A stretch of DNA of 64,000 nt. It comes from Streptomyces sp. NBC_00433 (GTDB lineage: Bacteria; Actinomycetota; Actinomycetes; Streptomycetales; Streptomycetaceae). This document shows positions 44,583-53,839 of the stretch, in pieces; the stretch's first letter is position 1; every line of letters starts with the position of its first letter. The stretch spans positions 8,166,001-8,230,000 of the forward strand of contig CP107926.1 in assembly GCA_036015235.1 (NCBI GenBank). The letters run 5' to 3'. The translations under genes and the position numbers were made by a program. The notes under the pieces are model-generated. The model saw nothing but the letters and a program-made list of their open reading frames with translations. It made no database searches and was not told the origin of the DNA.

Positions 44583-47425
44583 CCGCCGCCACCCGGGCGC
44601 AGCCCGCGCAGGAGCAGGGGCAGGGGACGTCGTTCGACGCGCTGCGCGCCCAACTCCAGCAGGCCGCGGCCGACTTCGCCGACGGACCGGACGCGCTGGA
44701 AGGCATCCTGCGCGGCATCGTGGACGACGTCGACCGGGCAGTGCGCGAACCGCTGGAGATCTTCCCGGTCTGCCACCACTCGCCGGCCTCGGCCGTCGCC
44801 ATGGCCCGCAGGCTGCGCGAGAAGCAGCCGAAGACCGTCTACCTGGAGTTGTGCGAGGACATGGCCCCGCTGCTGTCCGAACTGCGCAACTGCCGGCTGC
44901 CGGTGGCGGTGCAGGCCTTCGCCAGCGAGGTCGACGGCTTCCCGCCCGACTGGGCGCCGCTGTCGGTCGTCGCGCCCCTCACCGAGGCGTCGGCCGAATA
45001 CCAGGCGATCGCCTACGCGCTGGACACCCCCGGCGTCGACCTCGTCCTGGTCGACCGGTCCAGCGACCACGTCTTCCAGTGGCAGGACCGGGGCGGCAGG
45101 GCCGCTGCGCCCGCCGACCCCGACGCGGCACCCGGGACGGCGCCCGCCGAGGAGGAGGCCGCGCTGCACGGCGACGCGGTCGGCGTGGAGATCGGCGACC
45201 TGCGGCCGCGCTTCGCCGAGCTGGAGGAGCACCTGCTGCGCCACGGCCGGGTGCGGCACTGGTCGGAATGGTGGCACCAGTACGTCGAACTGCCGCTCGG
45301 CGACAGCGACCACGACACCTACCGGCAGGTCATGCTGCTGATCGGCAGCCTCTTCCGGCGGCTGGCGCCGGGGGACGCCGAGCGCGTCACGGTGGACGAG
45401 GACCGCGAGCGCTACATGTGGACCCGGATGCGCGAGCACCTGGCCGCGTCCGGCACCGACCCGGCGGACTGCCTGTATGTCTGCGGTGCCTTCCACGCGG
45501 CCAGCCGGGTCGCCGAATTCGGCGTCCACGGTACCGGCACCTTCGCGATCACCCCGCGCAGCGCCAGCACCTGGCAATACGGCCTCATCCCGTCCAGCCA
45601 CACGGCGATCGAGGCGCAGTTCGGCCTCGCCGCGGGCTCGGTGTCGATCGCCGCGACCCAGTGGGCGAAGAATCTCAAGCGGACCCGGGTGCGGCCCTTC
45701 CGGCTCGCCGGGCAGGCGGGGGCGGGGAAGACGGCAGGGAGCGGCAGGGCGCGGCAGCCCGCGGTGCCCGCGGTGCCCGCCGCGACAGACGGCGCGATGG
45801 CCGACCGGCTCACCGGCTTCCTGCAACGCCCGCCGGTGCTCGACCAGTTGGACGAGGCCGAACTCCTGGGCTGGTCCGTCGACATCGTGCGCGCCGCCCG
45901 TCGGGCGGGCTACCTGGCCTCCACCGCCGACGCCATCGCCGTCTTCGAGACCTCGATCCTGCTGGCCGGCATGCGCGACCGGGCCAGGCCCACGCCGTAC
46001 GACTTCCAGGACGCGGCGGTCACCTGCATCGAGAAGGACGCCGTGCCCGGCAGGCGCGATGTGCGCCGCCTGGTGGAGATCATGATGGGCGGCGACCGGA
46101 TCGGCCAGGTCGGCTACGACGCGCTGCCGCCGCTGGCCCGCGACGTGCACGACCGGCTCGCGCCGCTCGGCCTCAGGCTCCAGCAGCGCGGTGTGCAGCG
46201 GGCCCTGCTCGACATGGCAGGCAGGCCCGAACTGTCGCACTGCTCAGACGTGTTGTGGATGCTGCGCTACCTGATGCCGCCAGGTACCGCGCGGCCGATC
46301 ATGGGCGAGCGGCGCCTGGGCGAACGGCCCGTCCAGGAGTCCTGGGACGTCGCGCTCGGCACCCACCAGCGGGCCCTGATCGAGCTGGGCTACGAGGGCG
46401 TCAGCATCGAGCAGGTGCTCGAACAGCGCCTGCGGCGTACGGCCTACGGGCCGCAGGCCACCACGGCGGAGGTGCTGCGGGCCGTCGAGGACGCGACGCT
46501 GTATCTGCGCAGCCGCAGGCTCTCCGACGAGCTGGGCCAGCACGCCCTCGCGGTACTGGCGACCGAGCGCGGCGTGGACGGCGCCCCCGAGGTGCTGCGC
46601 CGGATACGCCGGCTGCTGGCCTACTACCGCACCAGCGAGCCGGTGCTGCCGGCCTGGATCGAGTCCTTCGTCACGACCGGCTACGCGCACTACTGCACGC
46701 TGCTGCCGACCGCCTTCACCGACGAGGACGCGACGGTCGGGCAGGTCGCGGCGATGCTGGGCTTCCTCTTCAGCATGGAGGGCCTGGCGCTGTCGCTGGG
46801 CTGCGACCGCACGCAGCTGGAGCTGGCCTTCGCCCAGTCGCACCCGCGGGAGCCGGCCAGGGTGGCGCTGCTGTGGGCGGCCCAGGTGCAGCTCGGGCAG
46901 CTGACCCGGGCTGATCTGCGGACCCGCTGCGACGAGCTGCTGGGCAATCCCCTGGTGATACCGGCCTATCCGCGCTATCTGAGCGGCTTCCTGCACGCGC
47001 TCGAACCGGCGCCGCAGATGGCGGACTTCGTGGTGGAGCTGGTCTCCAACGCGTTCGGCCGGCTGCCCGACCCGGTGCTGCTGCCGTGGCTGCCGACGCT
47101 GATCGGCACCCTGCGCGCCGGCGGCGCCGAGCTGGCGCCGCTGCTGATACGGGAGGCCGGGCGGATCTTCCCCGGCCGGCTCGCGGAGCTGGACGCGTGG
47201 GTGCCGCCGTGGCTGGCCGGCGACCCGGCCGCCGGGCTGCCGAAGGCCCGCACCGGCGGTGGCGGCGCGGTGCTGCTCGCCGCCCATCCGGCGGCCTGCG
47301 ACGCGCTGGCGGAGCTGCTGGGCTGCGAGGGGACCTGGTCGGCGGCAGACGCCGGGCCGGGCGCGGTGCTGCTCGGCCGCCACCCGGACACGGCGACCGC
47401 GCTGGAGGCGCTGTTGACCGGGTGA
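44579..47425 (+). CDS. DUF5682-family large protein (YehM-like)
   Basis: The product is 948 residues and soluble. The N-terminal third carries a characteristic motif set: PVCHHSPASAVAMAR (Cys65-His66-His67), VYLELCEDMAPLL, VDLVLVDRSSDH and YVCGAFHAA (His306). The long helical remainder includes a probable low-complexity linker (~380-400), LEQRLRRTAYGPQ and FVTTGYAHYCTLLP. E. coli YehM, encoded with YehL, is the nearest named analogue; function is unknown. It is the last gene of the operon, closed by a terminator at 47444-47484. Confidence 0.8.
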   Translation: MTAATRAQPAQEQGQGTSFDALRAQLQQAAADFADGPDALEGILRGIVDDVDRAVREPLEIFPVCHHSPASAVAMARRLREKQPKTVYLELCEDMAPLLSELRNCRLPVAVQAFASEVDGFPPDWAPLSVVAPLTEASAEYQAIAYALDTPGVDLVLVDRSSDHVFQWQDRGGRAAAPADPDAAPGTAPAEEEAALHGDAVGVEIGDLRPRFAELEEHLLRHGRVRHWSEWWHQYVELPLGDSDHDTYRQVMLLIGSLFRRLAPGDAERVTVDEDRERYMWTRMREHLAASGTDPADCLYVCGAFHAASRVAEFGVHGTGTFAITPRSASTWQYGLIPSSHTAIEAQFGLAAGSVSIAATQWAKNLKRTRVRPFRLAGQAGAGKTAGSGRARQPAVPAVPAATDGAMADRLTGFLQRPPVLDQLDEAELLGWSVDIVRAARRAGYLASTADAIAVFETSILLAGMRDRARPTPYDFQDAAVTCIEKDAVPGRRDVRRLVEIMMGGDRIGQVGYDALPPLARDVHDRLAPLGLRLQQRGVQRALLDMAGRPELSHCSDVLWMLRYLMPPGTARPIMGERRLGERPVQESWDVALGTHQRALIELGYEGVSIEQVLEQRLRRTAYGPQATTAEVLRAVEDATLYLRSRRLSDELGQHALAVLATERGVDGAPEVLRRIRRLLAYYRTSEPVLPAWIESFVTTGYAHYCTLLPTAFTDEDATVGQVAAMLGFLFSMEGLALSLGCDRTQLELAFAQSHPREPARVALLWAAQVQLGQLTRADLRTRCDELLGNPLVIPAYPRYLSGFLHALEPAPQMADFVVELVSNAFGRLPDPVLLPWLPTLIGTLRAGGAELAPLLIREAGRIFPGRLAELDAWVPPWLAGDPAAGLPKARTGGGGAVLLAAHPAACDALAELLGCEGTWSAADAGPGAVLLGRHPDTATALEALLTG

Positions 47426-47443
47426 CCGGCGTGACGGGCGGGA

Positions 47444-47484
47444 CCTGTCGGCGCCCTCACCGGTCGGCCGGGGGCGCCGACAGG
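47444..47484 (+). terminator. Terminator of the MoxR-vWA operon
   Basis: CCTGTCGGCGCCC (47444-47456) pairs perfectly with GGGCGCCGACAGG (47472-47484), a 13-base stem with a 15-base loop, 18 bases after the DUF5682 stop. Confidence 0.75.
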
Positions 47485-47520
47485 GACGGGGTGTGCGGTC
47501 CGGCGAGGCGGCGCAATTCT

Positions 47521-47575
47521 GGGAGAGCGCTCCCCGAAGGGCGGCGCGAAGGCCGCGATCTGGCACTATGTGCCA
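47521..47575. promoter_or_regulatory. Two palindromes upstream of the ROK gene
   Basis: GGGAGAGCGCTCCCC (47521-47535) is a one-mismatch relative of the GAGAGCGCTCTC operator. TGGCAC-TAT-GTGCCA (47561-47575) is a perfect 6-base inverted repeat with a 3-base spacer. Either could bind the ROK regulator or the LacI repressor. Confidence 0.45.
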
Positions 47576-47700
47576 TGTCGTCGTGATTCCCGGGGGGTGC
47601 CGTGCAGCCGAACCGCACCCCGGCTCCGGCCGCCCGGGTCCCGCGCCCGGACCGGCGGCCCACCCGGACCGCGGGGCCCGAGATGATGAGGGGGAGCCCG

Positions 47701-48912
47701 GTGACGCGCGAGGTGGGCCGGACGACGAGAGACCTTCGCCGGCACAACCGAACCTCCGTGCTGACCAGGCTCTACCTGCACGGCGCCGCCAGCCGGTTCG
47801 ACCTGATGAAGGCCACCGGGCTCAGCTCCGCCACGGTGAGCAACGTCGTCACCGACCTGGTCGCCGACGGCCTGGTCGCCGAGGCCGGACTGCTGGACTC
47901 CGACGGCGGCCGTCCTCGTACGCTGCTCGAAGTGCGCCCCGGATACGCCCAGGTGGTCGGGGTCGACATCGGCGAGACCCATGTCCAGGTCGGCCTCTTC
48001 GACTGGACCCTGGACACCGTCGCCACCGCGACCTACCCGATGGACGAGGGCCGCCCCGAACCCGCGGTGCTCGCCGAGCTGGTGCGGGCCGGCATCGAGG
48101 AGGTCACCGCGAAGGCCGGCGCCGACCCGGCCGCGCTGCTCGGCGTCGGTGTCGGGGTGCCCGGCGCCGTCCTGCCCGACGGGCTGGTGCACGCGCCGAC
48201 CCTGGGCTGGTCCGACGTCCCCTTCGACATGCTGCTGCGCCCGCACGTGCCCGCGCCCCTGCACCTGGACAACTGCGCCCGCACCCTCGGCCAGGCCGAG
48301 ATGTGGCGCGGCGCGGGGCGCGGCGCCCAGCGGGCCATCGTCGGCCTGCTCGCGGTCGGCGTCGGCGCCGCGGTCGCCACCGGCTCGCCCGGCGGGGTGA
48401 CCAGCACCACCAGCGAGTGGGGCCACACGGTCGTGGAGGCCGGCGGAGCGCTGTGCCGCTGCGGTTCGCACGGCTGCCTGGAGGCCTACGTCGGCGCGGA
48501 CGCGATCCTGGAGCGCTACGGGCGGCTGGCCGGCCTGCCGGAAACCCCCGCCGCCCCGCGAGGGTCCGGCCGCGGCGCCGACACCGAGGCGCGGCTGGCC
48601 GCGCTGGTCGCCGAGGCGGCCCGGCCGGGCCCGGCGGCCGACACGGTACGCGCCACCGCCGAATACCTCGGCATCGGGATCGCGAACCTGATCAACCTGC
48701 TCGGCCCGGACCGGGTGATCCTGTCCGGGTGGGTCAGTGCCGCCATGGGCCCGGCGATGCTGCCCGCCGTCCGCGACGCGACCCGCCGGCACACCCTGGA
48801 CTACCTGGAGAAGCACACGGTGCTCGAACTGGGCAGGCTCGGCCCCGAGCAGGTCGCCCTGGGCGCGGCGACCCTCCCGGTCCACGGACTGCTCACGGCC
48901 GGCGGCCGCTGA
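47701..48912 (+). CDS. ROK-family transcriptional regulator
   Basis: The product is ~403 residues. An N-terminal winged HTH (TTRDLRRHNRTSVLTRLYLH, ASRFDLMKATGLSSATVSN) is followed by a ROK sugar-kinase-like domain with VVGVDIGETHVQVGLFDW and the zinc-binding signature CRCGSHGCLEAY. It likely represses neighbouring sugar genes until a sugar or sugar phosphate binds. GTG 47701 has GGGGGAG five bases upstream; ATG 47683 and GTG 47602 are alternatives. The aldehyde dehydrogenase and ABC importer downstream are the natural targets. Confidence 0.88.
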   Translation: MTREVGRTTRDLRRHNRTSVLTRLYLHGAASRFDLMKATGLSSATVSNVVTDLVADGLVAEAGLLDSDGGRPRTLLEVRPGYAQVVGVDIGETHVQVGLFDWTLDTVATATYPMDEGRPEPAVLAELVRAGIEEVTAKAGADPAALLGVGVGVPGAVLPDGLVHAPTLGWSDVPFDMLLRPHVPAPLHLDNCARTLGQAEMWRGAGRGAQRAIVGLLAVGVGAAVATGSPGGVTSTTSEWGHTVVEAGGALCRCGSHGCLEAYVGADAILERYGRLAGLPETPAAPRGSGRGADTEARLAALVAEAARPGPAADTVRATAEYLGIGIANLINLLGPDRVILSGWVSAAMGPAMLPAVRDATRRHTLDYLEKHTVLELGRLGPEQVALGAATLPVHGLLTAGGR

Positions 48913-49229
48913 CCCGACCGCCCGCGCCGGCGCCGTGCGCTCGGGCCCTGCCGGCGTGCCCGTCGAAGTCCCCGGCCGCGCGCCGGTCGAGGCGCCCGTG
49001 CCGCCGCCGGTCCGTGAGCCCGCCGCCGGTCCGCGTGCGCGTTCCGTCGCCCCTCCGCGAGCCCATCGCGTCGCCCGTTCCGCCTCGTTGACGCCCTCGG
49101 CGTCCCCGCCTTCCGCGATCCTCGCGAGATTTGTTCGCCACGACCGTTGACCCCCCATCGGCTGCTACTTAGTTTAAGTCCTGGAAAAAGCGGCGGTCCG
49201 CCGTCACCCTCCCGCACCCTGGAGCCCGT
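48913..49229. promoter_or_regulatory. Intergenic region before the aldehyde dehydrogenase, with candidate ROK operator
   Basis: The first ~230 of these 317 bases are GC-rich and featureless. ACTTA-GTT-TAAGT (49167-49179) is a perfect 5-base inverted repeat in a locally AT-rich stretch 51 bases before the ATG, a good position for an operator of the upstream ROK protein. GGAG at 49221-49224 is the ribosome site. Confidence 0.45.
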
Positions 49230-50666
49230 ATGCCCTCCCGACCCGGCGACGGCCGGCTGTACATCGACGGAGCCTTCGTGCCCGCCGCCTCCGGACTCAC
49301 CGGAGTCGTCGAGGAGAAGGCGACCGGCAGGCCGATCGGCAGCTACGCGCTCGGCTCGGCCGTCGACATCGACCGGGCGGTGGCCGCCGCACGGGCCGCG
49401 CAGCCCGGCTGGGGAGCGCTCTCCGCGCCGGAGCGGTCCGGCTACCTGCGCGCCTTCTGCGGGTATCTGGAGGCGCACTACGACGAGTTGGTCGAGCAGA
49501 GCATGCGCGAGACCGGCGGCGTACGGGCCAAGGCGGAGGACGAGGTCGGCACCAGCATCCGGCAGCTCGCGCTGTCCGCGGTCCAGGCCGGCGAGAGCGC
49601 GGGCGACATCCTGCCGCCGTACAAGGCGGGCAAGCTCTCGCTGTCACGGGCGGTGCCGCTGGGGGTGCTCGGCCTGATCACCCCCTGGAACTACCCGATG
49701 AACCTGGCCATGCGCGCCCTCGCGCCCGGCCTGGCCTTCGGCAACACCGTGGTGCTCAAGCCCGCCGAGCTGACCCCGGTGATCGGCGGGCAGGTGCTCG
49801 CGGCCGCCGCCGACCACGCGGGCCTGCCGCCCGGCGTCTTCAACGTCGTCACCGGCGACGGCCCCGACGCGGGCTGGCCGCTGGCCCGCCACCAGGGCCT
49901 GGACATGCTGGACTTCACCGGTTCGCGCGAGGTCGGCCTGGCCATCGACCGCGCCGCGGCGGGGGAGTTGCGCGACATCCGCCTCGAACTGGGCGGCAGC
50001 AACGCCTTCGTGGTCCTCGATGACGCCGACGTCGAGACCGCCGCGAACTGCGCCATGATCGCCTCGCTCGAATTCCAGGGCCAGACCTGCATCAGCGCCA
50101 GCCGGCACATCGTGCAGCGCGCGGTCGCCGACGACTACCTCGACGCCCTGACCCGCCGGGCGGCGGCCCTCGCCGTCGGCGACCCCTTCGACCCGGGCAC
50201 GGCGCTGGGACCGCTGATCAGCGCGGCCCAGCGGGACCGGGTGCACCGCGGCATCGTGGAACCCTCGCTGGCGATGGGCGCCCGGCTGGTGACCGGCGGC
50301 ACCTACGACGGGCTGTTCTACCGGCCCACGGTGCTCGCCGGCGTGACCGAGGCGATGCCCGCCTTCCGCGAGGAGATATTCGGCCCGGTCATCCCGGTCA
50401 CCGTCGTGGACACCGAGGCCGAGGCCATCGCCCTCACCAACGGCCTGCCCATGCTGATGAATTCGGTCTTCACCCGGGACCTGATCCGCGGCCTGTCCGT
50501 CGCGGAGCAGCTGCAGGCCGGCGAGGTGCACGTCAACGACGCGCACGCCAGGCACGGCGCCGAGAACCAGATGCCCGGCTTCACCCGGCGCCAGTGGATC
50601 GGCCTGCAGCGCACCCCGCTGGACTTCCCCGACTGGGCCACCGCGCCCGCCACCCGAGAGAGCTGA
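49230..50666 (+). CDS. NAD(P)-dependent aldehyde dehydrogenase
   Basis: The product is 478 residues with the full ALDH fold. Motifs: TPWNYPMNLAMRALAPGLAF (cofactor and structural Asn), FTGSREVG, general base Glu253 in ELGGSN, nucleophile Cys287 in GQTCISA and EEIFGPVIPV. It oxidises an aldehyde to a carboxylate; the substrate is unknown, possibly a sugar-derived aldehyde given the ABC genes 10 bases downstream. GGAG lies five bases before ATG 49230. Confidence 0.9.
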   Translation: MPSRPGDGRLYIDGAFVPAASGLTGVVEEKATGRPIGSYALGSAVDIDRAVAAARAAQPGWGALSAPERSGYLRAFCGYLEAHYDELVEQSMRETGGVRAKAEDEVGTSIRQLALSAVQAGESAGDILPPYKAGKLSLSRAVPLGVLGLITPWNYPMNLAMRALAPGLAFGNTVVLKPAELTPVIGGQVLAAAADHAGLPPGVFNVVTGDGPDAGWPLARHQGLDMLDFTGSREVGLAIDRAAAGELRDIRLELGGSNAFVVLDDADVETAANCAMIASLEFQGQTCISASRHIVQRAVADDYLDALTRRAAALAVGDPFDPGTALGPLISAAQRDRVHRGIVEPSLAMGARLVTGGTYDGLFYRPTVLAGVTEAMPAFREEIFGPVIPVTVVDTEAEAIALTNGLPMLMNSVFTRDLIRGLSVAEQLQAGEVHVNDAHARHGAENQMPGFTRRQWIGLQRTPLDFPDWATAPATRES

Positions 50667-50676
50667 GGACGACCCC

Positions 50677-52011
50677 ATGAGCGTGATACCGAGAAGACGG
50701 CGCGGTACGGCCGCCGTCGCGCTGCTGGCAGCCGGGCTGCTGGCCACGACCGCGGCCTGCGGGGGCGGGAATTCCGACAGGAAGGCCGACGCGTCGGACA
50801 CCGCGAAGAGCAAGGGCAAGGTCACGCTGACCTTCTGGGACTGGGACCCGAACATCGACAAGGTGGTGGCCGTCTGGAACAGCAGCCACCCCGACATCCA
50901 GGTGAAGCTCTCCAACCCGGCCGGCGGCGACCAGCTGGTGGCGAAGATGATCACCGCCCACGAGGCGAAGAACGGCCCCGACATCGCCAAGGTCGAATAC
51001 CAGTCGCTGCCCGCGCTGGTGTCCAAGGGCGTCGTCTCCGACATCACCGACTACACCAAGGACACCGTCACCAAATACGACGACGCCACCTTGAAGAGCA
51101 CCGTCTTCCAGGGCAAGGTCTACGGCGTCCCGCAGGACGTCGCCCCGCTGATGCTCTTCTACCGCGCCGACCTCTTCGCCACATACGGCCTGAGCGTGCC
51201 GAAGACCTGGGACGAGTTCGCCGCCGAGGCCAAGACCGTACGCAGCAAGGCTCCGTCGTCGTACCTGACCAACTTCGACGCGGCCGACCCCGGCTGGTTC
51301 ACCGGCCTTGCCCAGCAGGCGGGCGCCGACTGGTGGTCCACCAGCGGGGACTCCTGGAAGGTCGACATCGCCGACGCGCCGACCAAGAAGGTGGCCGGCT
51401 ACTGGCAGGGCCTGGTCGACGACGGCAGTATCGCCAAGAACCCGTCGTTCTCCCCGCAGTGGAACAAGCAGATGAACGACGGCACTCTCCTCACCTGGAT
51501 CTCCGGCGCCTGGGCGCCCGCCCAGCTCGGCGGCATCGCGCCCGGCACGAAGGGCAAATGGGCGGTGGCGCCGCTGCCGGCCTGGACCCCGGGCGACCCG
51601 ACCACCGGCATCTGGGGCGGCTCGGCGACCACCGTCACCAGCGACTCCAAGCACCCCGCGGAAGCGGCCGAGTTCGCGTCCTGGCTGAACACCGACGACG
51701 CCGCGGTGACCGAGCAGGTCAAGCAGATCAACGTCTACCCGGCCGCCACCTCGGGCCGTTCGCTGCCGGTGCTCCAGGCCGCGCCCGCCTTCTTCCCCAA
51801 CCAGCCCGACTTCTACGCCGAGGTGAAGAAGGTCGCCCCTGCGGCCCGCAGCTTCCCGATGTGGGGCCCGGACGTGACCGTCACCTTCACCGGCTACACC
51901 GACGGTTTCGGCAAGGCCTTGCAGTCCGGCGGCTCCTTCGGCGGCGCGCTGGACAGCATGCAGAGCGCGACCGTCGCGGACATGAAGAAGCTCGGATTCA
52001 CGGTCGGCTGA
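50677..52011 (+). CDS. Sugar ABC transporter substrate-binding lipoprotein (MalE type)
   Basis: The product is 444 residues. An Arg-rich signal (PRRRRG) and hydrophobic core end in the lipobox ATTAAC with Cys28. The mature MalE-like binding fold includes VTLTFWDWDPNIDKVVAVWN, DIAKVEYQSLPALVSKGVV, VYGVPQDVAPLMLFYRADLF and GIWGGSATTVTS. It binds an oligosaccharide or monosaccharide outside the membrane. GAGGAC precedes ATG 50677. It heads the transporter genes, directly after the aldehyde dehydrogenase, and its TGA overlaps the next ATG. Confidence 0.9.
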   Translation: MSVIPRRRRGTAAVALLAAGLLATTAACGGGNSDRKADASDTAKSKGKVTLTFWDWDPNIDKVVAVWNSSHPDIQVKLSNPAGGDQLVAKMITAHEAKNGPDIAKVEYQSLPALVSKGVVSDITDYTKDTVTKYDDATLKSTVFQGKVYGVPQDVAPLMLFYRADLFATYGLSVPKTWDEFAAEAKTVRSKAPSSYLTNFDAADPGWFTGLAQQAGADWWSTSGDSWKVDIADAPTKKVAGYWQGLVDDGSIAKNPSFSPQWNKQMNDGTLLTWISGAWAPAQLGGIAPGTKGKWAVAPLPAWTPGDPTTGIWGGSATTVTSDSKHPAEAAEFASWLNTDDAAVTEQVKQINVYPAATSGRSLPVLQAAPAFFPNQPDFYAEVKKVAPAARSFPMWGPDVTVTFTGYTDGFGKALQSGGSFGGALDSMQSATVADMKKLGFTVG

Positions 52012-52907
52012 TGGCACGCACCACGACCACCGCGCGCAGGACCGGCGGATTCCCGTATCTGCTGGTCCTGCCCGCCGTGCTGCTCTTCGCCGCCTTCGTG
52101 GTGGCCCCCGGCGGCTACGCGCTGCTGCTCAGCTTCCAGCGCCGCAAGGTCAACGGCGGCCTCCTCGGCGGCGGCACCCACACCGTCTTCGCGGGAATTG
52201 CCAACTACCGTGACGTGCTGGGCGATTCCGACCTCTGGTCGGGAGTGCTGCGGATGCTGGCGCTGGGCGCCTTCACCGTGCCCGCCACGGTCTTCTTCGC
52301 CCTGCTCTTCGCGGTGCTGCTCGACCTGGAGCGGACCCGGCTCAAGAGGATCACCCGGCTGACGATCTTCCTGCCGTACGCGGTCCCCGGCGTGATCGCC
52401 TCGCTGATGTGGGGGTTCCTCTACCTGCCCGCCACCAGCCCGATCGGCGGCGACCGGGTGGACTTCTTCGGCCAGGTCGCCGTCTACTTCTCGGTCGGCA
52501 ATGTCGCGGTGTGGGGGGCGGTCGGCTTCAACATGATCGTCATCTACACCGCGCTGCGCGCCCTGCCCCCCGAACTCTTCGAGTCCGCGCGGCTCGACGG
52601 GGCCTCCGAGTGGCAGATCGTGCTGCGCATCAAGGTGCCGATGGTGCTGCCCGCCGTCGTGATGTGCACCCTCTTCACGGTGCTCGCCGCGCTCCAGGTC
52701 TTCAACGAGCCCAACACCCTCAAACCGCTCTCCAACGCGGTGTCGTCCACCTGGGTGCCGCTGATGAAGATCTACGACGACGCCTTCGGCAACTCCGACG
52801 TCTACTCTGCCGCCGCCACCTCCGTGGTGCTGACCGCGGCGGCCCTCGCGGTGTCCTTCACCACCGCCCGCATCATCCAGTCCCGGGTCCAGCAGGAGGC
52901 CGCATGA
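52011..52907 (+). CDS. Sugar ABC transporter permease (MalF type)
   Basis: The product is 298 residues with six membrane helices. The ATPase-docking EAA loop is ELFESARLDGASEWQIVLRI. The start ATG 52011 overlaps the preceding TGA by one base, and the 3' end overlaps the next permease. Like the other importer in the window it has no ATPase gene nearby, so it probably uses a shared MsiK-type ATPase. Confidence 0.9.
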   Translation: MARTTTTARRTGGFPYLLVLPAVLLFAAFVVAPGGYALLLSFQRRKVNGGLLGGGTHTVFAGIANYRDVLGDSDLWSGVLRMLALGAFTVPATVFFALLFAVLLDLERTRLKRITRLTIFLPYAVPGVIASLMWGFLYLPATSPIGGDRVDFFGQVAVYFSVGNVAVWGAVGFNMIVIYTALRALPPELFESARLDGASEWQIVLRIKVPMVLPAVVMCTLFTVLAALQVFNEPNTLKPLSNAVSSTWVPLMKIYDDAFGNSDVYSAAATSVVLTAAALAVSFTTARIIQSRVQQEAA

Positions 52908-53806
52908 CCGCCATCGCAGGGACCTCGGCCCCGCCCCGCGACCGCGGCGCCCCGGCGCCGGCGGCCCGCCGCCCGCGGCGGATCGCGGTCCTGCCCACCA
53001 CCGCCCTGGTGCTCGGCGCGCTCTACTGCGTCGTGCCCACGCTGTGGATCCTCGTCGCGGCCACCAAGTCCCGCACCAAGCTCTTCTCGACCGACACCTA
53101 CACGCCGTCCTTCGACCTCGGCATCGTGCACAACATCCGCGACCTGTCCGACTACCAGGGCGGCATCTTCTGGCACTGGATGCTCAACAGCTTCTTCTAC
53201 GCTGCCGTCGGCGGGCTGCTCGCGTCGTTCGTGTCGGCCGCGACCGGCTACGCGCTGGCCAAGTACGAATTCCGCGGCCGCGGCGCGCTGTTCAACACCA
53301 TCCTCGCCGGGGTGCTGCTGCCGCAGATCGTGCTCGCGGTGCCGCAGTACCTGCTGCTGTCCAAGGCCGGCATGACGGACAGCCTGATCGGGGTGCTGCT
53401 GCCGCAGTTGTTCAACCCTTACGGCATCTACCTGTGCAAGATCTACGCCCAGTCCGCCGTCCCCGACTCGCTGCTCGAAGCCGGGCGGATCGACGGGGCG
53501 GGCGAGGGGCGGCTGTTCCTCTCGGTGGGCCTGCGACTGATGGGACCCGGCCTCGTGACGGTCTTCCTGCTGCAGTTCATCGCGATCTGGAACAACTTCC
53601 TGCTGCCGTACGTGATGCTCACCTCCGACGACAAGTTCCCGCTCACGGTGGGCCTTTACAGCCTGCTGCGGCACGGTGCCGCGGAGGCGTCGCTCTACTC
53701 ACTGGTGATCACCGGGACCCTGCTCTCCGTCCTCCCGGTGATCGCGCTGTTCCTGTCGCTCCAGCGCTTCTGGCGGATCGACTTGGTGACGGGGGCCATC
53801 AAGTAG
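52904..53806 (+). CDS. Sugar ABC transporter permease (MalG type)
   Basis: The product is 300 residues with six membrane helices and a basic N-terminus. The EAA loop reads SLLEAGRIDGAGEGRLFLSV, preceded by LPQLFNPYGIYLCKIYAQ, which is typical of MalG-type permeases. It overlaps the first permease by four bases and ends the operon before the hairpin at 53840-53886. Confidence 0.9.
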   Translation: MTAIAGTSAPPRDRGAPAPAARRPRRIAVLPTTALVLGALYCVVPTLWILVAATKSRTKLFSTDTYTPSFDLGIVHNIRDLSDYQGGIFWHWMLNSFFYAAVGGLLASFVSAATGYALAKYEFRGRGALFNTILAGVLLPQIVLAVPQYLLLSKAGMTDSLIGVLLPQLFNPYGIYLCKIYAQSAVPDSLLEAGRIDGAGEGRLFLSVGLRLMGPGLVTVFLLQFIAIWNNFLLPYVMLTSDDKFPLTVGLYSLLRHGAAEASLYSLVITGTLLSVLPVIALFLSLQRFWRIDLVTGAIK

Positions 53807-53839
53807 GGGACCGCGACTCGCGCCTGTGTCCGGCCCCGA

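Noticed and set aside
47521..47535. Firm assignment of the site before the ROK gene to the LacI regulon
   Set aside because: It has at least one mismatch to the palindrome and sits next to another regulator, so it is listed only as a candidate.
49411..49426. GGGGAGCGCTCTCC in the aldehyde dehydrogenase gene
   Set aside because: Lies in coding sequence (Trp-Gly-Ala-Leu-Ser) with no promoter context.
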